Shown: positions 1-8,838 of the stretch, in pieces
How positions within the stretch are numbered: the stretch's first letter is position 1
Layout of the letters: each line of letters begins with the position of its first letter
DNA from: Bradyrhizobium sp. CSS354
GTDB lineage: Bacteria > Pseudomonadota > Alphaproteobacteria > Rhizobiales > Xanthobacteraceae
Direction: 5' to 3'
Assembly: GCF_029051725.1 (NCBI RefSeq)
Contig: NZ_JAACFU010000002.1
Coordinates: forward strand, 186,001 to 250,000
Length of the DNA: 64,000 nucleotides
Position numbers and translations under genes: made by a program
Notes under the pieces: model-generated
What the model was told of the DNA's origin: nothing
The model's database searches: none
Seen by the model: the letters and a program-made list of their open reading frames with translations, nothing else

Positions 1-22
1 CTTCGCTCCATCCGGGCTACGA
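1..22. repeat. Truncated palindromic repeat arm at window edge
   Basis: The first 20 bases, cttcgctccatccgggctac, match the right arm of the palindromic element at 60918..61001 with a single-base length difference. The left arm would lie outside the window. This is a dispersed REP-type repeat, seen here just downstream of mgtE. Confidence 0.6.
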
Positions 23-35
23 ATTTCAACAGCTC

Positions 36-1457
36 CTACCTCAACCCGAACCACAATGTCGCGATGCCGAGGAAGGAGAAGAAGCCGACGACGTCGGTGA
101 CCGTTGTCACGAACGTGCCGGAGGCCACGGCCGGATCGGCCCTGACACGTTCGAGCGCCATCGGGATCAGGATGCCGCCGAGCGCGCCGGCGAAGAGGTT
201 CACGATGATGGCGAGCCCGATGACGACGCCGAGGCCCGGGATCCTGAACCAGGCCACCGCGGCCACGCCCGTGATCACGGCAAAGGCGAGACCGTTGACG
301 AGGCCGACCAGGCCCTCGCGCATCACCACGCGCCAGGCATTGGAGGAGCCGAGCTCGCGCGTCGCCAGCGCCCGCACCGCGACCGTCATGGTCTGGGTCG
401 CGGCATTGCCGCCCTGGCTTGCGACGATCGGCGCCAGCACGGCAAGCGCCACCATCTTCTCGAGCTGGCCCTCGAACAGGCCAAGCACGGAGGACGCCAG
501 AAATGCGGTGGCGAGATTGACCAGCAGCCAGTTAAACCGCGCGCGCGCAATGGTGAACACGGTGTCGGAGAGCTCTTCGTCGCTGTTGACGCCGCCGAGT
601 GCCTTGAGGTCCTCGTCCGCCTCTTCCTCGATGACGTCGACGACGTCGTCGACGGTGATGACGCCGACGAGCCGGTCCTGGGTGTCGAGCACCGGGGCTG
701 CGACGAGATTGTACTTGCCGAACATGCGCGCCACCTCCTCCTGGTCCTCCAGGACGGAGACGCGGCGGCGATCCTCGTCGGTCAGCTCGGCAAGCGCCAC
801 CGGGCGGCGGGCACGCAGCAGCACGTCGAGCGAGACCGCGCCCTGCCAGTGCTGCTCCTTGTCGACGACGTAGATCTCGTAGAAGCGGTCGGGCAGATCC
901 GGCGTCTCGCGCATGTAGTCGATCGCCTGTCCCACGGTGAAATCCTGCGGCACCGCGATGAACTCGGTCTGCATCCGGCGGCCGGCAGAATTTTCCGGAT
1001 AAAGCAGGCTGCGCTCGAGCACGACGCGCTCCTTGAGCGGCAGCTTCTCGAGGATCTCCTCCTGATCGGCCTGATCGAGCGTTTCCAGCAGCTCGACCGC
1101 ATCATCGGATTCGAGTTCGAGCACACCTTCGGCGACTGTCTGCGGCGGCAGTTCCTCGAGGATCTCCTCGCGCACGCCCTCGTCGAGCTCGTTTAGCGCG
1201 GAGAAGTCGAAATCGCGCCCCGTCAGTTCGACCAGGCGGACCCGATTGTCGGGCTCGAGAGCCCCGATGAGATCGCCGAGATCGGCCTCGTGGAGCTCGG
1301 CAACGCAGGCGCGCAGCGCGGCGCTGTCGCCGGCCTCGATCGCATGGGCAATTTCCGCGACGAATTCGTGACGAATCTCGCCGTCTTCATTGCGCATCGG
1401 CACGTGGTCGAGTACCGATTCCGCGGCAGACGCGGCACCGTCCAGATGTTCATCCAT
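36..1457 (-). CDS. mgtE: Magnesium transporter MgtE
   Basis: Inner-membrane Mg2+ channel/transporter of 473 aa. The N-terminal acidic helical domain (about 30-150) is followed by two CBS domains (about 165-285) that sense Mg2+, and five predicted membrane helices from about residue 310. The MgtE signature GGNAATQ is at 349-355, and a conserved Asp in the last helix region (TDVVGF, near 455) matches the ion-selectivity Asp of the family. The ATG at 1457 is preferred to an upstream in-frame start because upstream residues have no family similarity. Length fits the family (about 450-480 aa). The gene is divergent from the deacetylase gene at 1541. No Mg2+-sensing leader was recognised in the 83-base gap. 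Confidence 0.93.
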   Translation of the reverse strand: MDEHLDGAASAAESVLDHVPMRNEDGEIRHEFVAEIAHAIEAGDSAALRACVAELHEADLGDLIGALEPDNRVRLVELTGRDFDFSALNELDEGVREEILEELPPQTVAEGVLELESDDAVELLETLDQADQEEILEKLPLKERVVLERSLLYPENSAGRRMQTEFIAVPQDFTVGQAIDYMRETPDLPDRFYEIYVVDKEQHWQGAVSLDVLLRARRPVALAELTDEDRRRVSVLEDQEEVARMFGKYNLVAAPVLDTQDRLVGVITVDDVVDVIEEEADEDLKALGGVNSDEELSDTVFTIARARFNWLLVNLATAFLASSVLGLFEGQLEKMVALAVLAPIVASQGGNAATQTMTVAVRALATRELGSSNAWRVVMREGLVGLVNGLAFAVITGVAAVAWFRIPGLGVVIGLAIIVNLFAGALGGILIPMALERVRADPAVASGTFVTTVTDVVGFFSFLGIATLWFGLR

Positions 1458-1540
1458 GGCGCGCCTCGCCGTTCGACAGGTTGGAACGAGTGGTCTGAGC
1501 TGATGGTTCAGGCAATACCCACAAGGCAACTCTGAGCGCA

Positions 1541-2347
1541 ATGACAAAGATGCTTCGACTGAGGTGGCCCTCGATGGCGGCGGGCGCAGCCCTCGCCGCC
1601 GTCACCGGCATCGCCTCGACTGAAGCCGTCGAGTGCCCGCGCAAGGACGCGCTCGGCACCTCGCGCATTCTGAGCGTCGACGCCAAGACCACGCCGCGCG
1701 TGGGCCTGAAGAGCTTTCCGCAGACGTTGCCACTCGCCGACCACGAGGTCGTGCTGACCTTCGACGACGGACCGCATCCGCCGACGACGTCGAAGGTATT
1801 GGCGGCGCTGGCGCAGGAATGCGTGCGCGCGACCTTCTTCCTGATCGGCCTGCACGCCTCCGAACACCCCGACATGGTCAAGCGCATCGCCCGCGAGGGC
1901 CACAGCATCGGCCACCACACCTTCTCGCATCCGTTCATGGCGCGGATCCCGCTCGACAAGGCGAAGAGCGAGATCGATCGCGGTATCGCCGCCGACGAGA
2001 TGGCGCTGCACGGCACACCGACTACGACACCCTCGACGCAGTTCTTCCGGTTTCCCTATTTCGAAGCCACGCAAGCCGAGCTCGACCTGCTGCAGTCCCG
2101 CGGCATCGTGGTGTTCGGGGCTGACCTGTGGGCCAGCGACTGGAACGAGATGACGCCGGAGCAGGAATTGAAGCTCGTCACCGAGCGCCTCGCCGCCGCC
2201 GGCAAGGGGATCATCCTCTTCCACGATCCCAAGGCGCGCACGGCTGCGATCATGCCGGCCTTCCTGCGGTATCTGAGGGAGAACGGCTATCGGGTGGTTC
2301 ACGTCGTGCCCGCGGGCACATCACAGAAGAGTGCCGACGCACATTGA
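1541..2347 (+). CDS. Secreted polysaccharide deacetylase (NodB-like), copy 1
   Basis: 268-aa carbohydrate esterase family 4 protein, expected to remove N- or O-acetyl groups from a surface polysaccharide or peptidoglycan in the periplasm. A hydrophobic N-terminus (residues 10-30) looks like a signal peptide. Metal-site motif TFDDGP lies at 73-78, and the HxxxH motif HTFSH supplies H126 and H130. FRFPYF and the C-terminal FHDP (the LxLxH-type motif) are also present. Substrate cannot be told from sequence. A longer paralogue follows 190 bases downstream on the same strand, which points to local duplication. Confidence 0.88.
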   Translation: MTKMLRLRWPSMAAGAALAAVTGIASTEAVECPRKDALGTSRILSVDAKTTPRVGLKSFPQTLPLADHEVVLTFDDGPHPPTTSKVLAALAQECVRATFFLIGLHASEHPDMVKRIAREGHSIGHHTFSHPFMARIPLDKAKSEIDRGIAADEMALHGTPTTTPSTQFFRFPYFEATQAELDLLQSRGIVVFGADLWASDWNEMTPEQELKLVTERLAAAGKGIILFHDPKARTAAIMPAFLRYLRENGYRVVHVVPAGTSQKSADAH

Positions 2348-2537
2348 TGCCGGAATGTCACGCCGGCGCAAAATGGGGTGATTTGGGCCCTATTAACAGT
2401 CTGTTCATGCTACGCCATGCAAGTATCAAGGGGACTTGTCGCGGCACGGTTCGGGGTCGGGGTTCTTGCGCCTGAACCGTTTGCCGATGTCTCCGACCTA
2501 CTATGGCGGCAATCGCGCAAGAGGGCAGACGGGGTTG

Positions 2538-3833
2538 ATGATCGGAAGTAGCGTTGTTGCTCGGACGCGATCGTGGATCGTCCTTTGCTTTGGCGGATTT
2601 CTTGGTGTCCTGACCATCGGCTCGCCGGCGGCCATTGCGGCCGACTGCCCCGGCCATCCGGACGCGCTCGGGACCTCCCGCACGCTCGTGGTCGATCCGC
2701 ACGCGCATCCCCTCATCGGCACCATGCAATACCGCGAGACGCTGCCGCTGAAGGACCATGAAGTCGTCCTGACCTTCGACGACGGCCCGTTGCCGAAATA
2801 TTCCAACCAGGTGCTGCAGATCCTCGCCGACGAGTGCATCAAGGCGACCTTCTTCATCATCGGCGAACAGGCCAAGGCGAATCCGGAAGGCGTGCGCAAG
2901 CTGGTCGCGGCGGGCCACACAGTCGGCACGCACAGCATGAACCATCCGCTCACAATGGACCGGATGCCGCTCGACAAGGCCGAGGCGCAAATCAATGGCG
3001 GCATCGAGTGGACATCGGCCGCGATGACCGATCCGTCCAAGCTGGCGCCGTTCTTCCGCATTCCCGGCCTGATGCGCGCCGAAGGTGTCGAGAACCTTCT
3101 GATCTCGCGCGGCATCCAGGTCTGGAGCGCCGATTTCCCGGCCGACGACTGGCGCCATGTGTCGTCCGATCGCGTCTATCAGCTCGCGATCCAGCGGCTC
3201 GAGGCCAAGGGCAAAGGCATCCTGCTGCTGCACGATATCCAGGCCCGCACGGTGGCGGCGCTGCCGAAGATCATCCGCGACCTCAAGGCGCGCGGCTATC
3301 GCATCGTGCACGTGGTGCCCGCGACCGCCGAGCAGCCGGCGACGCCGACAACGCCGGTGGAATGGCTGCTGCATCCGCCGACCGAGACCACACCGATCGC
3401 GCGCTGGCCGGCCGTGCCGAACTTTGTGTTCGCGCAGACCAAGACGCTTCCGGCGCCCTCGCTGGCCGACCTCAACGCGCAGACCGCGCATCAGCCGCTG
3501 CTGCCGCGCAAGACCATGGCGCTCGCCAATGTCGCGGCCACCCTGCCCGTGCCCGGCCGCGATCTCTTTGCGATCCCCGAGGGCTCGGTCGAGGTGCTGC
3601 TGTCGACCACCTTGTCGCGGCGCGCCGCGACGCGCCTGGCCATGGCGGCCGAGACGCCCCGTGCGGCCAAGGGCAAAGCCGGCAAGCCGCGCGCTGCCCG
3701 CACCGCACATGCTGTTCATGGCACACCGAAGCATGCCGCAGAGGCCGACGGCACTGCCCCCAAGAGCGCCGCGCCCAAGAGCACCGCGCCGCGCCCGACC
3801 CGTGTGGCGAGCCTGAAGAAGCGCGCGCAGTAG
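2538..3833 (+). CDS. Secreted polysaccharide deacetylase with basic C-terminal tail, copy 2
   Basis: 431-aa paralogue of the preceding gene. Signal peptide about residues 1-35 (core WIVLCFGGFLGVLTIG, Ala-rich cleavage region). TFDDGP is at 79-84 and H132/H136 come from HSMNH. The catalytic domain ends near residue 275. It is followed by a spacer and then a low-complexity Ala/Pro/Lys tail over the last 60 residues (repeated PKSAAPKSTAP-like units, ending KKRAQ) that copy 1 lacks. The tail is inferred to bind an anionic polymer or the cell wall. The ATG at 2538 was chosen because it places the signal peptide at the N-terminus; longer in-frame starts exist at 2436 and 2487. Confidence 0.85.
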   Translation: MIGSSVVARTRSWIVLCFGGFLGVLTIGSPAAIAADCPGHPDALGTSRTLVVDPHAHPLIGTMQYRETLPLKDHEVVLTFDDGPLPKYSNQVLQILADECIKATFFIIGEQAKANPEGVRKLVAAGHTVGTHSMNHPLTMDRMPLDKAEAQINGGIEWTSAAMTDPSKLAPFFRIPGLMRAEGVENLLISRGIQVWSADFPADDWRHVSSDRVYQLAIQRLEAKGKGILLLHDIQARTVAALPKIIRDLKARGYRIVHVVPATAEQPATPTTPVEWLLHPPTETTPIARWPAVPNFVFAQTKTLPAPSLADLNAQTAHQPLLPRKTMALANVAATLPVPGRDLFAIPEGSVEVLLSTTLSRRAATRLAMAAETPRAAKGKAGKPRAARTAHAVHGTPKHAAEADGTAPKSAAPKSTAPRPTRVASLKKRAQ

Positions 3834-3836
3834 AGC

Positions 3837-4211
3837 CTATTGTCGCATGATGTTGGCGACGCAGAGCAACACGATCAACGCCAGAAAGAACAGGTCCATA
3901 TAGGACTTGACCTCGCCGTCGCGCCGCAGCCGCGCGACGTCGACCACGACCTGCCTGCGCGTGTTCGTTCCGCCCGCGCCGTCATTGATCGGGCCTTGCA
4001 GCCGCTTGGTCTCGGCCTCCAGCCGCTCGATCTTCTGGTAGAAGTAAAACGCCCGCAGCGTCGAGGCTGCGCGCATGCCGCTATAGATCAGCACGAGGAT
4101 CGCGATGATCGCCCGGTTCTGGTACTTCTCCATGAAATTCAGGCTGAAATAGACCATCGCCATGAATGCGAAATTGGTCACGAAGCGATAGACGAAGCTT
4201 AGAAAGACCAT
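3837..4211 (-). CDS. Small membrane protein of unknown function
   Basis: 124 aa. Two hydrophobic segments near the N-terminus (about 5-22 and 33-50), a central charged stretch with a short coiled-coil-like helix (KIERLEAETKRLQ), and a third hydrophobic segment at the C-terminus (about 105-122). The family is not recognised. It converges with the deacetylase gene with 3 bases between stop codons. Codon usage is like its neighbours. Confidence 0.7.
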   Translation of the reverse strand: MVFLSFVYRFVTNFAFMAMVYFSLNFMEKYQNRAIIAILVLIYSGMRAASTLRAFYFYQKIERLEAETKRLQGPINDGAGGTNTRRQVVVDVARLRRDGEVKSYMDLFFLALIVLLCVANIMRQ

Positions 4212-4496
4212 GCGGGCTCAAGCCTTGAAGGTGGTGCAACCGGACCGTGTTGCGAATGCGGGGATCTGGGGCCAGACCGGAACAGCCGGCCTGAATGCAC
4301 TGCAGGCCGGTCTAAGCCGATTTTGTTTCAACAAAGATACTATTGCCCCGGCAATGCCGCCTTTTAGCCACGCCCGGCCATAATGCAAGCTGGAGCAGGG
4401 CCGCCGGTCCCTTCCGCGCGCCTGTTGGCTGCAAGGGCTCCTTGGAGATTTGGCCGAAGTCCCGATAGACTGGGTTACCACATGTGGGGTCTGCCG

Positions 4497-4754
4497 ATGC
4501 CGAAGAAGGGAATTACCGGCCACGACGACTGGGTTCTGACCGAGGCGCTGGCGACTGCGCTGGTCGCGCTGGAGCAGCTCGACACCAAGCATCAGCCGAA
4601 CGCACATATGGACGACATCCGCAAGATGCTCTCGAACGGCAAGGAGCCGGCGGCGGTGAGCCTGCACCTCGCCCAGGCCAAATGCCGGCTGTTTCCCGAC
4701 CTCGATCCGCTGGAGATCTACCGGGAATACGGCATCGGCGAGGAATATGGCTGA
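4497..4754 (+). CDS. Conserved-looking small protein of unknown function
   Basis: 85 aa, soluble, mostly helical, starting MPKKGITG. No signal peptide, membrane segment or metal motif. Start chosen at 4497 with a G-rich stretch (gtgggg) about 8 bases upstream; an in-frame ATG at 4482 would add five residues. It stands alone between a minus-strand gene and the convergent metal block. Function unknown. Confidence 0.6.
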   Translation: MPKKGITGHDDWVLTEALATALVALEQLDTKHQPNAHMDDIRKMLSNGKEPAAVSLHLAQAKCRLFPDLDPLEIYREYGIGEEYG

Positions 4755-4776
4755 GGGCGCCGTTGACCGGCCGGAC

Positions 4777-4965
4777 TCAAGGTCCGCCGGCGACCGATCC
4801 GGCGATCACCATGACCAGCGCGGCCAAGTCGATCTTGCCGTTGACGATCAGCTCCTGCGAGGCTTTCGCATCGTCCGCGCGTTCGACCTTCAGCAAGTGC
4901 GGCTGGTTGGCCGCCTGCCGCTTCAGCTCCTCGACGATGGCGTCCGTGAGTTTCTCTTCCAGCAT
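4777..4965 (-). CDS. 62-aa partner of copper-storage-like protein
   Basis: 62 aa: a charged helical N-terminal half, then an alanine/valine-rich C-terminal half (ALVMVIAGSVAGG) that could insert in or touch the membrane. No cysteines. It starts 10 bases after the stop of the copper-storage-like gene on the same strand, so the two are probably co-transcribed. The family is not recognised. Confidence 0.6.
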   Translation of the reverse strand: MLEEKLTDAIVEELKRQAANQPHLLKVERADDAKASQELIVNGKIDLAALVMVIAGSVAGGP

Positions 4966-4975
4966 GGGCTTATCC

Positions 4976-5305
4976 TCAGGCCGCCATCGCTCGGCAGGAT
5001 TGTGCGCAGGAGCGGCACATGGCGACGCACTCGTCCATGCCGCCGATCCGCTCGCAATCCTCGGCGCATTCGCTGCAGATTTCGGCGCATTCGCCGCACG
5101 TATGCCGGTGATGCGGCGTATTGATCAGCATGAAATGCGCCGCCGTCCGGCACATTTCGGCGCACGCCATCATCAGGCGGAAATGCTTGGGCTCGACGTG
5201 CTTGCCGCCGGTCTCGAGGCAATGGTTCATCGCCGTGCCGAGGCAGGTCTGGTAGCAGCTCATGCAGAGCGCGATGCAGCGCGTCATGTCTTCGGATTGA
5301 GCCAT
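4976..5305 (-). CDS. Four-helix-bundle copper storage protein (Csp-like)
   Basis: 109 aa with 16 cysteines (10, 14, 17, 21, 29, 48, 52, 70, 73, 77, 80, 84, 93, 97, 100, 104) spaced as CxxxC and CxxC along helices, plus His-rich loop HHRH. This is the DUF326/Csp pattern, in which a cysteine-lined four-helix bundle stores Cu(I). There is no signal peptide, so it resembles the cytosolic Csp3 type. The ATG at 5305 starts MAQSEDM; upstream in-frame sequence has no family character. Nearby genes include a CDF exporter and thiol/flavin redox enzymes, consistent with metal handling. Confidence 0.85.
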   Translation of the reverse strand: MAQSEDMTRCIALCMSCYQTCLGTAMNHCLETGGKHVEPKHFRLMMACAEMCRTAAHFMLINTPHHRHTCGECAEICSECAEDCERIGGMDECVAMCRSCAQSCRAMAA

Positions 5306-5406
5306 CCGGTTTCTCCAATGCTGGCTTCCTGCACGCGTCAACCAAGGGGATGTTGCGATCGTTCCTGCCGTCGTGCCGATTGTGACGTCCAGGGAACCTC
5401 GCAAAG

Positions 5407-6351
5407 CTAGCCGTAACGCCTCGCGCGCACCGCGCGGTAGCGGGCATCGGTCTGCGGCTTGATGAATAGCGCCGCCACGCTTGGATGGCGTTTGCGTATC
5501 TCCGTCTCGATCGAAATGACGCATCGCTCGATGTCGTCGGCGCGCTTGTCATCCGCAAATTCGATGCTGAGGGCCGCAACGACCTCGATCGGCGACAGCT
5601 GCACCGTCAGAAGGCCGTTGGCCCTGAGCACGCCGGGCGAGCGCCTTGCGATGTCGAGGATCGATCGCGCAAGCTCCGGATCGGCGGGCTCGCCGATCAG
5701 CAGGCTCTTGCTCTCGCGCGCGAGACCGATCGACACGATCGCCAGCAATATCCCGATCAGGATCGAACCGATCCCGTCCCAGACCGGCTGGCGCAGCCAT
5801 ACGGCGGCCGCAGTGGCCGCCGCGGCAATGGCGATGCCGACCAGCGCCGCGCTGTCCTCGAGCAGCACCATGAATGCCGGAGGATCCTTGCTGCGAACGA
5901 AAGCCTGATAATATCCGAACCGCTGGCCGTCGGAGCTGAAGCGCCGCAGGGCAACCAGCCAGGAGCCGCCTTCAAACAGGAATGACAGCCCGAGCACCAC
6001 GAAGCTGACGATCGGACTCTCGATCGGCTCGGGTGCGGCGACATGCAGAATGCCCTGATACAGCGAGACACCGGCGCCCAGCGCGAAGATCAGCAGCGCA
6101 ACGATGAAGCTCCAGAAATACAGCTCGCGCCCGTAGCCGAGCGGATGGGATTCGTCGGGCGAACGGCTCGCGCGCCGGTAGCCGTAGAGCAGCAGGATCT
6201 CGTTGGTCGTGTCGACGAGCGAATGCACCGCTTCGCTCGTCATGGCCGAACTTCCCGTCCACGCAGCGGCGCCGATCTTCGTGACCGCGACCAGGACATT
6301 GCCGAAGAGCGCCGCATAGACCGCGGTCTTCGAGGATGATTCTGTGACCAA
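5407..6351 (-). CDS. Cation diffusion facilitator (CDF) family transporter
   Basis: 314-aa inner-membrane divalent-cation/proton antiporter, probably for Zn2+, Mn2+ or Fe2+ efflux. Six hydrophobic segments span about residues 10-210, followed by a cytoplasmic ferredoxin-like domain of about 80 residues. The metal-site motif in helix 2 is HSLVD (H43, D47); helix 5 carries LLEDSAAL with E165/D166. The metal cannot be assigned. A thioredoxin-reductase-like gene lies 18 bases upstream on the same strand, so the two are probably one transcript. Confidence 0.88.
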   Translation of the reverse strand: MVTESSSKTAVYAALFGNVLVAVTKIGAAAWTGSSAMTSEAVHSLVDTTNEILLLYGYRRASRSPDESHPLGYGRELYFWSFIVALLIFALGAGVSLYQGILHVAAPEPIESPIVSFVVLGLSFLFEGGSWLVALRRFSSDGQRFGYYQAFVRSKDPPAFMVLLEDSAALVGIAIAAAATAAAVWLRQPVWDGIGSILIGILLAIVSIGLARESKSLLIGEPADPELARSILDIARRSPGVLRANGLLTVQLSPIEVVAALSIEFADDKRADDIERCVISIETEIRKRHPSVAALFIKPQTDARYRAVRARRYG

Positions 6352-6369
6352 TGTCCGATACCCCGCTCC

Positions 6370-7275
6370 TCATGCCAGCCGCCGCGGCAGGCTGTTGTGG
6401 ATCGTGCAGGCGGCGAGCGCGGCGTGGCCGAACGCGACCGAGATCTGGTGCAGGTCGGTGACGATGTCGCCGATCCCGTAGAGCCCGTCGACCGAGCTGC
6501 GCTGATGGTCGTCGACTTTCAGATGGCCGTCTGCGGTGTGTTCGGCCCCAAGCGTCATCGCGAGATGCGAGCGCACTTCCGCACCCATCACCGGGTAGAC
6601 CATCTCGAATTGCGCCGTCCGGTCATCGGCGAAGACGGCTTCAACGCCGTCGTCTCCCCGTCTCAGGCGCAGGCCGGGGGCGACGACGATCTCGACGCCC
6701 GCTCCAATCAGCTCCGGTGCCGCGGCCTTCCCGTCCTCCTCGCCTGTTGCGAGCAGCGTCACGTCGCGCGAGTAGCCGCGCATGAACAGCGCCTTGCCGG
6801 CGGCACGGTGAAGCGGACCGACGATGCCGATGCGGCGGCCGATCGCCTCGAAGGCGTCGCAGATGGGACAGTAGCGCAACAGCCCGTCCGCGACTGCCGC
6901 GCGCCATTCGTCGAATGGCGGATGGGTATCGACGATGCCGCAGGCAAGGATGACGGTGGCGGCGGTATGCGCGCCGCCGTTCCAGATCGCCTGAAACCCT
7001 CGCTCGTGTCGCCGCAAGGCGGTGACTTCGACGGCCACTCGCGTGACCGCGAGCTCGCCCAGTTGCGCGGACATGCGCGCAAGCAGGTCGGTACCGGACA
7101 GGCCGTGGACGAAGCCCGGCACATTGTGACTGCGCGGGATCAGCGCCGCCCGGCTCGCACCTGCGTCCACGACACAGACGCGGCGCCGAAATCGCGCGAG
7201 GTAGATCGCGGCCATCAGCCCGGCGGGGCCGCCGCCGACGATCAGGCAATCATAGGACTGATCATCCGCCGTCAT
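6370..7275 (-). CDS. Thioredoxin-reductase-like FAD/NAD(P) oxidoreductase
   Basis: 301 aa, the length of a low-molecular-weight thioredoxin reductase. FAD-binding GGGPAG at 14-19, redox-active CPIC at 136-139 (family motif CxxC followed by D), and the FAD-proximal GIGD at 267-270. The second dinucleotide site reads IVGPLHRAA rather than a canonical GxGxxA/G, so pyridine-nucleotide use may be altered. Its start overlaps the stop of the upstream flavodoxin-fold gene by 4 bases (ATGA), so the two are translationally coupled. The true disulfide substrate is unknown; no thioredoxin gene is adjacent. Confidence 0.85.
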   Translation of the reverse strand: MTADDQSYDCLIVGGGPAGLMAAIYLARFRRRVCVVDAGASRAALIPRSHNVPGFVHGLSGTDLLARMSAQLGELAVTRVAVEVTALRRHERGFQAIWNGGAHTAATVILACGIVDTHPPFDEWRAAVADGLLRYCPICDAFEAIGRRIGIVGPLHRAAGKALFMRGYSRDVTLLATGEEDGKAAAPELIGAGVEIVVAPGLRLRRGDDGVEAVFADDRTAQFEMVYPVMGAEVRSHLAMTLGAEHTADGHLKVDDHQRSSVDGLYGIGDIVTDLHQISVAFGHAALAACTIHNSLPRRLA

Positions 7276-8348
7276 TTGGGATTTGGATCGGACAGGCCCG
7301 CACCGGGCTCGCGAAGCTTTCCGCTCCGCGCCAGCCGGACCGCATTGCCCAGCGCGCGTGCGGCGTTCTGCACCTCTGTCTGGAATACCCTGTCGTCATC
7401 GAGGTCGCGGTGCGAGGTGGCGTAGGGCTCCATGTAGCCGACATAGCCATCGAGCTCGGCGAAGCGGCCCGCCGAGATCAGCTGCATGTCGGTCAACCAA
7501 TCCGACAAGGCCCGGCGCACGCCCTCGGCACCGACCGCATCGCCATGAACGACAAGGCCGAAATGACGGCCCGCGAGATGGCGCGGATAAGACCAGCCCT
7601 TCAGCTCCAGCGCCTTGGCCTCGGCAGCCTTCTTGCCGTGGGTCGAGGTCGGATCGGGATTGCCGCCGTCGGCGCAAACCATGCGGTCCATCATCGCCTT
7701 GAGTCCGGCGGGCACGTGATACCAGTTTACCGGCGCCACGATCAGGATGCCGTGGGCCGCGACCCACAGCGGATAGATATCGTTCATCCAGTCGTCGGTC
7801 TGCCCCAGCGAATAGTTCGGATAGCAGCTGCACGGCCAGTGGCAGAGCGGCATCGCGGTTCCGACGCAGGACTTGCAGGGATGGATCGTCTTGCCGAACT
7901 CCGAAGCCAGGCGCGACAGGTCGAGGATGTCGACGGCAAACCCAAGCTCGGCAAAGACCGGCTCGGCGAGCTCGACCAGACGCCAGGTCTTGGACATCTC
8001 GCCGGGACAGGTGTGCTCGCTGCGCGCCGAGCCGTTGATGATGAGGATGCGCGGCGTCTCGTCCGCATCGTCATGGCGCCGCTGCGCCGCCAGGATCTTC
8101 GCGCGCGCATCGAGCCAGTCGATGGCGATGTCGTAATCGGGATTGGAGAATCCTGCACCCGCCTTTCGCGTGAGCGGGGCCTTGCGTGAATTGCTGTAGG
8201 CATCCCAGGCAGCACCAACGATGGCATCGAGCTCGCGCTGGAGCGGTGCAAAGGCGGGATCGACGAACCGGCTCCTGTAGCGGTGCTCGAAGGCCTCGCG
8301 CGAGAGCTTGACGGGCGGCATCCCCTTGCGAACGTCGGCTTCCGTCAT
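7272..8348 (-). CDS. Flavodoxin-fold NAD(P)H/FMN reductase with cysteine cluster
   Basis: 358 aa. About 100 N-terminal residues of unknown helical sequence precede an NADPH-dependent-FMN-reductase domain ([10 protein letters not shown] at 101-110 is the flavin phosphate loop; [17 protein letters not shown] near 206-222 is the second family motif). An insertion carries five cysteines at 158, 161, 169, 173 and 175, recalling the compact cysteine motif of iron-sulfur flavoproteins, though the spacing differs. It overlaps the thioredoxin-reductase-like gene by 4 bases. Start ATG at 8348. Likely a cytosolic electron-transfer enzyme; substrate unknown. Confidence 0.8.
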   Translation of the reverse strand: MTEADVRKGMPPVKLSREAFEHRYRSRFVDPAFAPLQRELDAIVGAAWDAYSNSRKAPLTRKAGAGFSNPDYDIAIDWLDARAKILAAQRRHDDADETPRILIINGSARSEHTCPGEMSKTWRLVELAEPVFAELGFAVDILDLSRLASEFGKTIHPCKSCVGTAMPLCHWPCSCYPNYSLGQTDDWMNDIYPLWVAAHGILIVAPVNWYHVPAGLKAMMDRMVCADGGNPDPTSTHGKKAAEAKALELKGWSYPRHLAGRHFGLVVHGDAVGAEGVRRALSDWLTDMQLISAGRFAELDGYVGYMEPYATSHRDLDDDRVFQTEVQNAARALGNAVRLARSGKLREPGAGLSDPNPK

Positions 8349-8428
8349 GCTGGCTCCTCGCAAGGTCGGTACAGTCCGACCAACCCGGGGCGCAGCGCGC
8401 GGTTCCTCCTCGCTCTCCTCTCGTGGCT

Positions 8429-8635
8429 CTACTGGCGAACAACGTCCGGCGGCACATCGAATTGCGCAATGCGCTGGTCCAGCCGCCACAGTTCGATGCG
8501 GTGCACCAGCACGAGCGAGGCGGCCTCGCGCTTGGCCTGCTCATCATTGTCGCAGACCAGGTTGATGCATCCAAACACATGCCCGTCCGGATCGATCTGG
8601 AACGCGCGGTAGTGCTTGATGCTCCGCATCGTCAT
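8429..8635 (-). CDS. Small protein of unknown function
   Basis: 68 aa, acidic/neutral, starting MTMRSIKHYRAF, with pattern DPDGHVFGCINLVC near the middle. It could be a small alpha/beta domain. The start overlaps the stop of the next upstream gene by 4 bases (ATGA). No family recognised. Confidence 0.65.
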   Translation of the reverse strand: MTMRSIKHYRAFQIDPDGHVFGCINLVCDNDEQAKREAASLVLVHRIELWRLDQRIAQFDVPPDVVRQ

Positions 8636-8838
8636 CCTCCCCGTCTCGGGTACACCGGTTCGCTCAGCCAGTCCGTCAGGTTCGAGGTCACCTCGTTCTG
8701 CTTGGCGCGCTGAAGCAGCATGTCGCGCTCCTTGCCGGGCGGCAGGCTGCGCGCGCGCTCGCGAGCGGTTTGGGCAAATGCTGCCAACCGCTCCTGGAGC
8801 GATTGGGTCTGTTTCCTGCGGTTGCGTTTCGCGGTCAT
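8632..8838 (-). CDS. Small basic protein of unknown function
   Basis: 68 aa, Lys/Arg-rich helical N-terminus. The ATG at 8838 is preceded by gaagg at a good Shine-Dalgarno distance; the longer in-frame start at 8991 is not supported. It is translationally coupled to the following 68-aa gene and is probably the first gene of the minus-strand metal/redox transcript. Confidence 0.65.
   Translation of the reverse strand: MTAKRNRRKQTQSLQERLAAFAQTARERARSLPPGKERDMLLQRAKQNEVTSNLTDWLSEPVYPRRGG

Noticed and set aside
4218-4667. 149-aa minus-strand ORF
   Set aside because: Overlaps the better 85-aa plus-strand gene and shows no protein-like pattern.
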